Source: Liopterus haemorrhoidalis (Eukaryota > Arthropoda > Insecta > Coleoptera > Dytiscidae). From it: a DNA stretch of 64,000 nucleotides. Made by a program: the position numbers and the translations under genes. This document shows positions 22,770 through 33,100 of the stretch, piece by piece; the first letter of the stretch is position 1, and every line of letters begins with the position of its first letter. The stretch spans positions 23,171,279 through 23,235,278 of the forward strand of contig OZ020611.1 in the NCBI GenBank assembly GCA_963971575.1. The letters run 5' to 3'. Below the pieces are notes generated by a model. It was not told the DNA's origin. It worked only from the letters and a program-made list of their open reading frames with translations, and ran no database searches.

Positions 22770-23106
22770 GGACGGACAGACAGACCGACAGACATCATGC
22801 TAAAAATAGTCAAAACGTTATGTCGAAATGTCTCGAAATGTCAAAATCGGTATGATCACAATACCTCCCTTATATATGTTGGCGGTCGGTAATATGTGAA
22901 AATTAACACTTCCCAAAAATTTTTCCAAATAATTAATTAGCAATTCTGTTTTAGATGATGTTAACAATTTTGATATAAGATTTAGTAATGGCAAGGTAGA
23001 GACCCAAACACCAATGGACGTGGATGACAGGGCATTTATTGGAGTAGGATGTTCTCAAGGAGCGCAGGAAGATGCAACCGGAAGATGTAGAAGTGTATTT
23101 AAATAA
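16943..23106 (+). CDS. Gene 2: secreted SRP/GBP-like cytokine precursor (2 exons)
   Basis: Exons 16943-17261 (donor ACAG/gtaaga) and 22955-23106 (acceptor tgttttag/at) join in phase 1 to give 156 residues. A signal peptide ends near REVEC (residue 22). Then come a basic segment with two Cys (RCLFRC), NAT/NDN sequons, and a Thr/Val-rich tract (residues 68-106) of mucin style. Exon 2 begins D-D-V-N-N-F-D-I-R and ends with R132-AFIGVGC-SQG-AQEDAT-GRCR-SVFK. C139 and C151 with the G-x-C-R motif match the C-x2-G-x6-G-x-C-[RK] core of insect ENF/GBP-type peptides and stress-responsive peptides. Cleavage after R132 would release a peptide of 24 residues with one disulphide; this is inferred. AATAAA overlaps the stop codon. 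The last exon is 152 bp, exactly as in gene 3. An hAT MITE begins 46 bp after the donor. Confidence 0.8.
17308..17926. mobile_element. hAT MITE in gene 2's intron
   Basis: CAGTGATGGGCG at the left and CGCCCATCACTG at the right are perfect 12-bp inverted repeats. A perfect 8-bp duplication ATTGTCGC flanks them (17300-17307 and 17927-17934). Inside are many subterminal GTTTAC/GTAAAC repeats and a short BED-finger-like scrap (CKICNESF) around 17490. Confidence 0.9.
17935..18390. other. Gene 2 intron, possible MITE remains
   Basis: A GC-richer stretch (17935-17990) precedes a tract of GATACCAGTATCGATA-type palindromic repeats (18025-18140). The latter resembles an hAT MITE interior with subterminal repeats. 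No boundary pair was found. Confidence 0.35.
18391..19574 (+). repeat. Repeat A, copy A3
   Basis: Full copy, GTCT end first. It runs from TTTTTTAGGGTTTTGTAGGT to ATACCTGCAAAACCCTGCAA and the trailing TTCACACTTCACATCAATTT. The (GTCT)n tract is at 18444-18502. The tRNA-like slot is at 18975-19068. It serves as the reference for aligning the other copies. Confidence 0.85.
18975..19068 (+). other. tRNA-like segment in repeat A3
   Basis: TGGTGGTCTAGAGGCTATGT (A-box region) and CAGGTTCGTTCCTAGC (B-box-like) lie about 50 bases apart. It is similar in kind to the segment in A6 (TGGTGGTCTAGTGGC..GGTTCGTTCCTGG), so these two copies may share a source. Confidence 0.5.
19670..19903 (+). pseudogene. hAT transposase dimerisation-domain scrap
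   Basis: LSVVATSVPSERLFSKAGAT is the conserved hAT C-terminal core (hAT-Ac/BED type). The matching frame breaks soon after, around 19790, and no other transposase part is present. It lies in the intron of gene 2 between two A repeats. Confidence 0.7.
20444..20520 (+). other. tRNA-like segment in repeat A4
   Basis: CATGGTGTAGTGGTTAAACA resembles a tRNA 5' half with an A-box (TGGTGTAGTGG). ACGGTTCGCTTCCTG is B-box-like. It is different from the segments in the other A copies. Confidence 0.5.
20770..22663 (-). repeat. Repeat B with a large AT-rich insertion
   Basis: B ends TCAGCTGTGGCTACCACAGG (left) and TATATATGTTGGCGGTTGGT (right) are intact. A roughly 95-bp segment (ATAGCAACTTTTGTTTAATA..) occurs at 21009-21100 and again, diverged, at 22282-22375. 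A 1.2-kb AT-rich block lies between them. Confidence 0.7.
21101..22281 (+). repeat. AT-rich minisatellite-like block with (TTA)n tail
   Basis: Imperfect repeats of the type ATTTTCATATTTT and TTTATTTATTTA fill the block, with a longer near-duplicate (about 300 bp: 21400-21640 versus 21690-21960). The long open frame here (209 residues of F, I, Y, L and H) is a composition artefact. It ends AACAAATAAAATTTATTATT, followed by a (TTA)n run. That resembles a LINE 3' tail, so the block may be the 3' UTR of a truncated LINE inserted in repeat B. Confidence 0.5.
22735..22893 (-). repeat. Repeat B, partial copy
   Basis: It starts at the CAGACGGACAGACAG tract and runs to TATATATGTTGGCGGTCGGT. It repeats the last 160 bp of the preceding B copy with a small internal deletion (the GGGACCTCAATTCGTGG segment is missing). 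Confidence 0.7.
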
Positions 23107-23189
23107 AATTGTAAGTAGCTTTTAAACCTTTATGCCCAAATAAATGTTTTCAACAGGAAAAAATAATTTATTTGATAGAGTGCAATATT

Positions 23190-23484
23190 TTTGAACAATA
23201 TTCATATTACAAAAAAGAGCTATAAGAATCTTGGCAAATCTAAAGAATAGAGACTCTTGCCGGCTAGCTTTTAAATCTTTGGAAGTGCTAACTGCTCCTA
23301 GTATTTATATTTTTGAAATTTTAATTTTTACTTTTAAAAACTTCAAATTATTAACTTCAAATAATTCTTCGCACATTCATAATACTAGACAAAAAAATCT
23401 TTTTAGAGCAGATCAACACCATACCACCTTATTTGAAAAAAGCATTAGCTACAATGCCTGTAAATTTTATTTTTATTGTAAATA
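23190..23484 (+). pseudogene. LINE C-terminal fragment
   Basis: The frame reads KRAIRILANLKNRDSCRLAF, then SLEVLTAPSIYIFE and a later HNTRQKN and TTLFEKSISYN. These are the conserved C-terminal features of a Jockey/CR1-like LINE ORF2. The copy is 5'-truncated and begins within 100 bp of gene 2's stop codon, so it lies in or just after the 3' UTR. Confidence 0.7.
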
Positions 23485-23755
23485 GGAAAACTAACAGGGA
23501 AAATCCAGATACAGATACAGATGAAAAAAAGTAATAATAATAATTTAAACAATTGTTGTATTTGGCAATAAACTCATAATTTTGTTTTTAAACTGGCGTA
23601 GTGTTAAGAAGAAAATATCACAAGTATTAAAACTTCTGTTAAAATTTGCAAGGCTTCTATTGACAGGCGAGAAATTTCCCAAGTTTGATTGTCTGTTTTG
23701 TATATAAAAAGTGTATTTTTGCCTGGTAATCGCCTGTGGAACATTGAAATTTAAA

Positions 23756-25167
23756 TCGTACATATATAATTAGCTACCGTGTGTTAGTGATTTTGTAACA
23801 CTGTGACGTCATTTTTCCTAACGTTCTCGTGATTGGCTAACTGGGAAACAGGGTGTTCCCAGTTTGACTTGATTGACAGGTATTTTGCAGATATATTCTC
23901 TAAGAATCTACAAATATAATTACATACATAAATGTCTAGGGTTTCGTAGGCATAAACAAGAGACTCCTATTTGACCGATATGAACAATATTTTGCAGATT
24001 TATTCTCTAAGAATCTGCGGATAAAATAACATACAGAAATATCTAGGGTTTCGTAGATATAAATAAGAAACTCTAGACACTCCTATATTCTTTGATCGAT
24101 ATGAAAACTATTTTGCAAATTTATTCTCTAAAAATCTGCGGATAAAACATCGTATAGAAATATCTAGAGTTTCGTAGGCATAAATAAGAAACTGTAGACA
24201 CTTCTATATTCTTTGATCGATATGAAAAATATTTTGTTGATTTATTATTTAAAAATCTGCGGATAAAATAACCTATAGAAATGTATAGGGTTTCGTGGTC
24301 ATAAACAAGAAACCCTAGGGTACTCCTATATCCTTTGACTGATATGAACAGTATTTTTCAGATTTTTTTCTAAGAATTTACGAATATAATTATATGCATA
24401 AATGTCTAGAGTTTCGTAGGCATAAACAAGAGACTCTAGATACTCCTGTTTCTTTTGACCGATATAAACAATATTTTGCAGATTTATTCTCTAAGAATCT
24501 ACGAATATAATTACATAAATAAATATCTAGGGTTTCGTAGGCATAAACAAAAGACTGTAGATACTCCTGTTTCCTTTGACCGATATGAACAATATTTTGC
24601 AGATTTATTCTCTAAGAAACTGCGGATAAAATTTTATATATAATTGTTTTGGATTTCGTAGACATAAACGAGAAACTCTAGATAAGCCTATATCCTTTAA
24701 CTGATATGAACAATATTTTGCAGATTTATTCTCTAAGTATCTACGAATATAATTACATATAGAAATGTCTAGGGTTTCGTAGGCATAAATTAACGTCTCA
24801 AATTATTTTTAATTTTAACAATATAAATGTAATGTACTAAGTAAAAATGAATCGTTTTCTCATCTTAAAAAGTTAATGAATAAATAATCTAACTATATAA
24901 TTAGCAAGTGTCTGTATGTAGTGTCGCTAACATTATGACGTCTATTTTTCTAAAGTTCTCGTGATTGGCTAACTGGGGACACCCTGTTTCTTGATTGTCT
25001 GACAGGTGGCGCCCTCTCCCGTGATTTGCTAACTGGTGATATCCTGTCCCATGATTCGCAGACTGGCGACGAATTTAGAATACGTTAAAAAATAAATCCA
25101 AATACGCATACAAACAATTGAAATTTTTATATTATAAATCCGTCATTGTTGACGGGTAATAACCTAG
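23756..25167 (+). mobile_element. Non-autonomous Helitron 1
   Basis: The element starts TC (A/TCGTACATATATAATTAGC) and ends with a hairpin CCGTCA-TTGT-TGACGG at 25140-25155, followed 12 bp later by CTAG/T. Start with TC, a 3' hairpin, CTRR and insertion between A and T are the Helitron hallmarks. Inside are about 8 units of a roughly 118-bp tandem repeat (23885-24790). Then comes a second Helitron-like 5' start (TCTAACTATATAATTAGC at 24889), so two elements sharing one 3' end may be fused. No Rep/helicase coding was seen. Confidence 0.8.
23885..24790. repeat. ~118-bp tandem repeats in Helitron 1
   Basis: The landmark TCTAGGGTTTCGTAGGCATA, in variants, recurs at about 23934, 24040, 24165, 24282, 24404, 24524, 24642 and 24763. 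Each unit also carries AATATTTTGCAGATTTATTC and TCTAAGAATCT. Confidence 0.8.
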
Positions 25168-25169
25168 TA

Positions 25170-25795
25170 TTATATTATTTCAGTACTTTCAGTCATATTG
25201 TTGACTATTTTATAGAGACTACACATATCAAGGAACATGCGTCTGTTAGTGAGACTTGACAGATAGTAACGTTTAAGTCGGTCCTCATAAGTAGAGCAAA
25301 TATCATTCTTATTAAATTTGAAATCTAAGAATTTTACAAAACGTTTTTGAATGGCCTCCACCCTATCCTCCCCAGTGTGGGTTTCATATGAGACTTGCGT
25401 ATTCTAATTTGCTGCAAACAAGTGATTTGTACAGATGAATGGCGCTTTCAGGTGTTGTAAAATCTTTAGTTGACCTAATAATAAAACCAAGGTTACGTAG
25501 GGCTGACGAGGTGATTTTGTCAATATGAGTATCAAAAGTAAGTTTGCTATCCAGGTGCTTAAATGTATTTACCTTGGATAGGGAAATACCACCCAAAGTG
25601 TTCATGGGTGTTGTTACAAAAATTTGTTACAATTTCTTTGTCTCCGCCATCGATTCGTCCAAATTATTTAAAATTATTAATTTTACGAAAGACACAGCGC
25701 CACATATTTTTCTGCATTCACTATTTGAATATTCTACAGAAAGTTCTGTTTTAAGACGTTCCTTATTTAAATTAAAAATCACATCCATTTTTATC
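25170..25795 (-). pseudogene. LINE reverse transcriptase 3' region
   Basis: On the - strand the frame reads a short N-terminal piece (..FNLNKERLKTELSVEYSN.., 25750-25620). It continues LSKVNTFKHLDSKLTFDTHI, then LYKSLVCSKLEYASLI and, in another frame, IQKRFVKFLDFKFNKN. The order (LG-x-LD-x4-F-x2-HI, then L-x-S-x3-LEY-x3-I, then R-IQKRF) is that of LINE ORF2 after the RT domain. Frameshifts near 25384 and 25605 break it. Helitron 1 abuts its end. Confidence 0.7.
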
Positions 25796-25799
25796 TACT

Positions 25800-26346
25800 A
25801 AACGTGAAATTTTTACACATTAAACTCATTCACTAAAATAATCATAAAAATATAAGAACGAAATATCAGCGCTGAGCACAACAAATATTATACTACTAGT
25901 GCACCCGCTACCAACTGTGTTGGCAAACAAATCATTACCTTATGTGGAACTTGCTCGACACCTCAGACTTCTTTCTCTAGCCATACGCCTAACTTCATCC
26001 AATTCAAATTGAATCAACTCTTCGCCCATTATTAAAAACTGGACAAATAATGAGCATTATTCCGAATTATTAATTCATTAACTTTTTAAGATGGGAAAAC
26101 GATTCATTTTCAGTCAGTGCATTATATTTATAATGTTAAAACTAAAAATGATTTGACACGTTAAATTTAAAATATATTTATTAAAATTAATTTTCCATTT
26201 TCTTATATAATATAAAAATACGCACACGGAAAAAACGCACACGGATTAATACGCACACGGAAAAAAGCACACATGAAAAAATACACACACGGCAAAAAGG
26301 GCACACGGAAAAAAGCGTACTTACACTATATCTCAAATTACGGGGT
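25800..26346. other. AT-rich intergenic DNA
   Basis: No gene seen. A short run of CACACGGAAAAAA-type repeats lies at 26220-26315. Confidence 0.35.
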
Positions 26347-27562
26347 AGATTTACAATATCCCACTGAACACTGCGCATGCGTCACACACACGTCATTTGT
26401 TCAATATACAGAGATTCTAAACAGGTGGGACTGTGCAGAACTTTTAAAACACAATTTATTTTTAGGTGGTTTATAAAAAAAATAAATAAACAGTTATCAA
26501 CCATAACCTAAGATAGTGCTTTTAAGTTGAATCACTGTCCTGGCCCTGCACAGAACAGTTAAAATACAATTTATTTTTAGGTGGTTTATAAAAAAACAAT
26601 AAACCGTTATCAACCATAACCAAAGATAGTGCTTTTAAGGTGAATCACTGTCCCTAGCCCTGCACAGAACTGTTAAAATACAATTTATTTTTAGGTAGTT
26701 TATAAAAAAATAAAATAAACAGTTATCAACCATAACCTAAGATAGTGCTTTTAAGGTGAATCACTGTCCCTAGCCCTGCACAGAACAGTTAAAATACAAT
26801 TTATTTTTAGGTAGTTTATAAAAAAAAAATAAACAGTTATCAACCATAACCTAAGATAGTGCTTTTAAGGTGAATCACTGTCCCTAGCCCTGCACAGAAC
26901 AGTTAAAATACAATTTATTTTTAGGTGGTTTATAAAAAAAAATAAACAGTTATCAACCATAACCTAAGATAGTGCTTTTAAGGTGAATCACTGTCCCTAG
27001 CCCTGCACAGAACAGTTAAAATACAATTTATTTTTAGGTAGTTTATAAAAAAAAAAAAAACAGTTAGCAACCATAACCTAAGATAGTACTTTTAAGGTGA
27101 ATCACTGTCCCTAGCCCTGCACAGAACAGTTAAAACACATTTTATTTTTAGGTGGTTTATAAAAAAAAAAAACAGTTATCAATCATAACCTAAGATAGTG
27201 CTTTTAAGGTGAATCACTGTCCCTAGCCCTGCACAGAACCGTTAAAATACAATTTATTTTTAGGTGGTTTATAAAAAAAAAAAAAAAACAGTTATCAACC
27301 ATAACCTAAGATAGTACTTTTAAGGTGAATCACTGTCCCTAGCCCTGCACAGAACAGTTAAAATACAATTTATTTTTAGGTGGTTTATAAAAAAAAAATA
27401 AAATAAACAGTTATCAACCATAACCTAAGATAGTGCTTTTAAGGTGAATAACAGAATAAACAGAAACCATTGTTTTAGAGCCACTCATAATTCTTGAATT
27501 ATTTAGTGTAGTCGTTATGTGCTGCCATCTGTATAGAGTTTGCAGTGGGATATTGTAAATCT
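26347..27562. mobile_element. Inverted-repeat element filled with tandem units
   Basis: AGATTTACAATATCCCACTG at the left is perfectly mirrored by CAGTGGGATATTGTAAATCT at the right. The right flank (..TTTAGTGTAGTCGTTATGTG..) and the left flank (..ACAGAGATTCTAAACA) recur in a short version of the element at 34064-34380. The interior is almost entirely the tandem array described separately. Confidence 0.8.
26425..27450. repeat. ~115-bp tandem repeat array, about 9 units
   Basis: The unit contains CTGCACAGAACAGTTAAAAT, ACAATTTATTTTTAGGTGGT, a variable A run, CAGTTATCAACCATAACCTA and GGTGAATCACTGTCCCTAGC. Units are nearly identical and differ mainly in A-run length, so the expansion is recent or homogenised. 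Confidence 0.85.
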
Positions 27563-28453
27563 TGTCCTTTAAATCGTAGAAATAAAAAAATAATAAAGCA
27601 TTGAAAAAATAATAATAAAGAAAAAAAAGTCACATTTTTCTTACTTTCATCAAAACCAAATATTTTTTAAAATATTTATTTTTCTGCTAATATTAATTTT
27701 AATCCAAAATGTCGAATATCACGGAAGGATAACGTTTTTCTGTGTTTTGTTTCGTAAAAAAACCGATCCGTGTATTTCACAACTAAATTAATAATTGTGA
27801 AGTGATTTTTTAATGAAAAACACAACTGTCATTTTTACTAATTTTTTGTCAACACTCAAAACAAAAATTCACAGCACACTACTGTCCAATACATAAACAA
27901 TAATTTCTTACATTTCTATCAATTATTATAAAAAGTGTTCGTAGAATATTCACTATTATTGCATCTTATAATAATTATAAAAAGTGTTCGTAGAAAATTC
28001 ACTATTATTGCATCAACAATATATTTTAAACAATTTTGACATAAATAATTAACATATGCGCGCCTCTATCGGGGAATGAAGAAACGACCGGTCGAACATA
28101 CCATAGACGAACATACGAACATACAAACAGGCGTATTATATTATAGGATTGACGACACGTGACCATTTGATCTGCATCTCAAAAGCCATTCATTGGAACT
28201 TTCGTTCGGAAGATTTCCGGACCCGATCCATAGCCGAATAGTAACGAAAGAAGATATTTCTGAGCACAGAACTGCGTAGTTCGTCAGCAAATTATTAAAG
28301 AGAAACGGAGAGGATAGAAGATACAATAATTATTTAACCCACTGTAAAGCAACGAAAGACAGTACTTTCGTTGCGCTACAAATACAATGCGTTTTCCAGA
28401 ATACAACTAGTCGATACACATATAAATCCAAAAATCTTCCAATAATTATGCAA
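27563..28453. other. AT-rich intergenic DNA
   Basis: A direct duplication of about 50 bp (AAAAAGTGTTCGTAGAAWAT..CTATTATTGCATC) lies at 27920-28020. No gene was recognised; the short open frame at 28141-28326 (-) has no recognisable motif. Confidence 0.35.
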
Positions 28454-29825
28454 TCGTAAATATATAATTAGCTAGCATGTGTTTGTGATCTGGGTAACAC
28501 TGTGACGTCATTTTTCCTAAGGTTCACGTGATTGGCTAACTGGGGACTTTTGAGGTCTCTTGATTGACATGTATTTTGCAGATTTATTCTCTAAGAATTT
28601 GCGACTATAATTACATATAGAAATGTGTAGGATTTCGTAGGCATAAACCAGAAACTATAGATACTCCTATATGATTTGACCGATATGAATAATATTTTGC
28701 AGATTTATTCTCTAAGAAACTGCGAATAAAATAACATTTAGAAAAAAAATCAAATAAGAAACAAATAAGATATGAAAAATATTTTGCAGATTTATTTTCT
28801 AAGAATCTGCGGATAAAATAACGTAAAGAATTGTCTAGGGTTTCATAGGCATAAACAAGAAATTCTAGACACTCCTATATCCTATAATCGATATGAAAAA
28901 TATTTTGCAGATTTATATTCTAAGAATCTACAAATATAATTATTTACAGAAATGTCTAGGGTTTCGTAGGCATAAACAAGAAACTCTAGACACTCCCATA
29001 TCCTATGATCGATATGAAAAATTTGCAGATTTATTCTATAAGAAACTGCGGATAAATTTACATATAGAAATGTTCAGGGTTTCATAGGCATTAAAGAGAA
29101 ACTCTATACAGGCCTATATCCTTTAACTGATATGAACAATATTTTGCAGGTTTATTGTTTAACAATCTAAAAATATATTTACATATAGAAATATTTAGGA
29201 TTTCGTAGGCATAAAAGAGAAACTCTAGACACGCCTATATCCTTTAACCGATATGAACAATATTTTGCAGATTTCTTCTCTAAGAATATATGAATATAAT
29301 TATATATAGAAATATCTAGGATTTCGTAGGCAAGAAAAAAAGAAACTTTAGACACTCTTCTATCTTTAGACCGATATGAATAATATTTTGCAGATTTATT
29401 CTCTAAAAGTCTACAAATATAATTAAATACATAAAGGGTTTCATAGGCATAAATTAACGCTTCAAAATATTTTTAGTTTTAACAATATAAATGTAATTTA
29501 CTGAGTAAAAATGACTCGTTTTCCCATCTTAAAAAGTTCATGAATAAATTCATCTATATAATTAAGTGTCTGTATGTAGTGTCGGTAACATTATGACGTC
29601 AATTTTTCCTAAGGTTCTCATGATTGGCTAACTGGAGACACCCTGTCTCTTGATTGGCTGACAGGTGACAGCCTCTCTCGTGACTGGCTAACTGGTGATA
29701 GCCTGTCCCGTGATTCGATGACCGGCGACGAAATTAAGATACGTTAAAAATAAAACCAATTACACATACAAATAAGTGAAATTTTTATATTATAAATCCG
29801 TCGTTGTTGACGGGTAATAACCTAG
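28454..29825 (+). mobile_element. Non-autonomous Helitron 2
   Basis: Same architecture as Helitron 1. It has TC start A/TCGTAAATATATAATTAGC, about 8 tandem units, a second start TCTATATAATTAAGTGTC at about 29552, a 3' hairpin CCGTCGTTGTTGACGG and CTAG/T at 29825. It ends about 330 bp upstream of gene 3, so it may contribute to that gene's 5' flank. Confidence 0.8.
28565..29450. repeat. ~118-bp tandem repeats in Helitron 2
   Basis: Homologous to the array in Helitron 1. Units carry TTTTGCAGATTTATTCTCTA and TAGGGTTTCGTAGGCATAAA. One unit near 28740-28790 is disrupted. Confidence 0.75.
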
Positions 29826-30156
29826 TATAAATATAATAATTTAAAAAATATATTTTTACTATATTTATTGGCAGTTCTGCAGCTCTGTAGCACCTATAAA
29901 CCAGCCACCACTGCTGGCTACACTCTGTATTTCTCAAAATTTGCAGTTCTGTGTACCGTTTGTTTGAATTTAAATGTAAACACAACATAAATATTGACCT
30001 CAGATTTAAAGCATAACATCGGTTTAAAATAAAAGTGGAAAACCAATCATCGTATGTACACAGAATTTATCTCATTAGAATAATTTTGGTTCCAAAGAGC
30101 ATAACATAAATGTGGCGCATTTAAGAAAGATATATTATAATCATAAGGAAGTTACA

Positions 30157-33100
30157 ATGCATTTGAAAGCGATAATTTTTATTACTTTGTTATGTTGGTG
30201 TGTCAGCCAGACAGAGTGTCATGTCAAAGAAAAACTTGGTGAGATAACGGGAAAAATTAAAGCTTTTTTCACTGGTCTAGGAAAAAAGTCTGGCGAAACT
30301 GTTGTAACAACGGGTGAGTGAAATAATCCATTTATTATTTTACATACATATCTCCTATCAACGAATAAAATACGCTGTTAGGATATTCTTTCCGTTAAGC
30401 TGTGTTCAGAGCTCTTTAAATTAGTTAACTGTTCACTGCGCATTGTGGATAAGTTTAGTAGATAGTTTTAACGTTCAAGGCAGCGTTTACATCTAAGAAA
30501 ATTAGTGCGTTACGGGTAGTGCGATATCTGTGTGTCTTTAAACCAACTAAGGCGACTTCATAAAATATTTATTATCTATTATCGTTTTCCTAATTCTGCT
30601 GTCATAGATTTTTACTAACTAAATCTAACCTAATTACCTAAATTGATCATATTTACTGTTCGTCTTTGTAATTTTGAGCGAGATTTGTTGTAATCGGCGT
30701 GATGACATTTTGTAAGGTTATGTAAAGGCATACGATGTAAACGTTCTCTACCATGTAGAATGAGAGAGCCAATGTGTGTTTATATGTCTGTCTCATTAAA
30801 ACAACTCACTAACTACAAAGTTTAGAAAACTATCGACAATCGACAACGTATTAGATTGCGAACGGTTGATCGCGTTACCATATGACAAACAAATAAAAAA
30901 TGTGAATTTTCCAAGGACAGAGAAGGGAACTAAAACGAAATAATGATATTAAGAGATTTTTCTTTTACAGTGACACTTTTTATGCCTCAAAAATTTTAGA
31001 CCGTAGCTTAAAAGTGATCATATATTTGTGATCTTATGCTAAAAATGTATAAATATACTGCCAACGTATAAGTGTACTGCAATTTTCCAACAAAATTCCA
31101 ACATTTCTTTTTCTACCTACATTTTGATCAAAAATGTTTTGACGCCGATTCAAGCCAAATTATAGTTCTAAGCTAATTTTGGATTATGAACAAAATATTT
31201 AAAAAATTCATGATTTCTTAGTTTTTGAGTTAGAGCTGATGTGGGTCAGTTTTTTGCTCATAATTCCAATATTTTTGCCCAAACTTCAAAATGGACCCAT
31301 TTTTGTCGATCTATGACCAAAAATACACAATTGTACCAATTTTCAATAAAATCTGAGATAATTTTTTTTGCTTATTTTCAAAGGTTTTGGATTATTGCCC
31401 ATACAAAACTTAATAATCGGTTTATTAAAGCCCATTTTTTTGTTTTTAGACTAGACAATGTAGGAGAATTTTAAAAATTCAAACAATTTCTATTCCTAAC
31501 CATTTTTTAATTAGGATTTATCAACATTTTCAAAAAGGGGAAAAACCAGAAAAATTTTCAAAAAATGTTTCGAAATATGGTAACTGGTAAATTAGAACCT
31601 AAAGATTTCCACAGCAGGTCTTTATCGCATTTCGTATTTGAGAAATGTCCATTCGAAGATGAAAATTTCTATAAATCACGCCATAATAAAATTTGTCATA
31701 TTTTTAAAATAAACAAAACGAATAAGGCCTCAATTTTTTTCTTAACTATATAAACTACCAGGAATCCAAAAATTCTAACTTCAAGTCGTTTTCTCTAACA
31801 GTTTTTGAGCTGCAATTTTTTTTAATTCGCAATTTTCACAAATTATGTAAATTATGCCATAACATTAATCTCAAAACGCATTAAACGATTCCAGCCCTAA
31901 CTTTATTCTAGACTAAATAAACTATAGATAATGAAAAAAATTCAACCGCAAGTCGCTATCTCTAACAGTTTTTGAGTTGTGCTTTGTTATACTTCACAAT
32001 TTCATTTCACGAATTCTTAAGTCCAGCTGAGAAGAATATCTTTCTCAAGGAAGAGGAAAAGAGGTCCAAGTATATAGATCTCTTGTACGAGCTTAGAAAG
32101 TTGTATCCAGGGTATAAAGATAAGCTTGTAGTCCTGATAGTTAATGTTTTAGGTGGTATGAAAGCCTCCTATCGAAGGGAAATCGAGTCCATTTCCGCCT
32201 GCAGATCTTCTGCCACCTCTTTGATCTGCAGGATGCAGAACGCGTGTTGCTCGGGTCACTCCGCATTGTGCGGGCACTGGATCTGGCTTAATTTCCGTGT
32301 CTGCATATCGCCAGGGTTTGGGATGCAGTCGTGTGTATTTAGCTCCACTAGTCTCTAGTATAACGCAGCTCAAAAGTTTGCTGAAGTTTGCGATTAGTGG
32401 ACGCTTGTCAGGACGCTGACAAAGCCCAAATAATTTTTCGATTCATATGTTTGTGTTGTTTCTGATACGAACCCATATTTATTGCAATAGCTCTATTATA
32501 AGTCCAACCATGTAATATTTAGTCTTGTACTCAGCGCCGGCGTTACGCATAGGCGGAGCAGGCTCTCGCCTAAAGCCTGGAACAGAATGCACAGCGCGCT
32601 ACAGCGTCAGCGCTGCGTCATTTGCGACAGCGTTGCGTAGCGCCGTTGAGAAATTTCGCCTGAACACAATGCAATAATTTTTAACGCCGTCAAGTGTCAC
32701 TTGACAACCTATATCTGTATTTATACGTGCGCTTTCTTTTATTAAAAGTATAATGGATGATGAAGACTTGTGAATGATGTTATTTATGTTGTATGCAAGT
32801 TATTTATACATACAAACACTTTATTATTCAGTAAAAACTGAGGTTAGGTGTTCTGCGTCAACGTTCAACAGCGTCAAAAGTTGGAAGTTGACGAACATTC
32901 AGTATCAACGGCGTAGAACGTTGTCCATTCTGTGCACTTGCGTACGACAGCTTGGTTTTAACTTTCTTCTGACAGATGGTGCCGTACGTACGCCGTTAAC
33001 GCGTCGTAGAACTCGGTGCATTCTGTTTCCCACTTTAGGCCGAGAACATACAGAAAGCCGGTAAAACAGCGCTGACAGTCGGTACCGAAAACAAGCGTCC

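Larger units (their letters stand above)
19915..22930 (+). repeat. Repeat A, copy A4, interrupted by repeat B
   Basis: A-type sequence occupies 19915-20769 and resumes at 22664-22734 with the expected ATACTGCACATATGTAGAAA. A last scrap (ATATGTGAAAATTAACACTT) follows at 22894. Repeat B copies fill the gaps at 20770-22663 and 22735-22893. The tRNA-like slot is at 20444-20520. Divergence and a deletion near 20278 suggest an older copy. Confidence 0.75.

Noticed and set aside
26425..27450. CRISPR-like array
   Set aside because: Units are contiguous tandem repeats without distinct spacers, in an insect genome; it is a minisatellite in a transposon.
31241..31753. Open frames in the gene 3 intron
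   Set aside because: Low-complexity composition, no start context, no motif, and no splice pattern linking them to gene 3.
32149..32373. - strand open frame rich in Arg and Pro
   Set aside because: The opposite strand carries recognisable LINE C-terminal motifs; this frame is its shadow.
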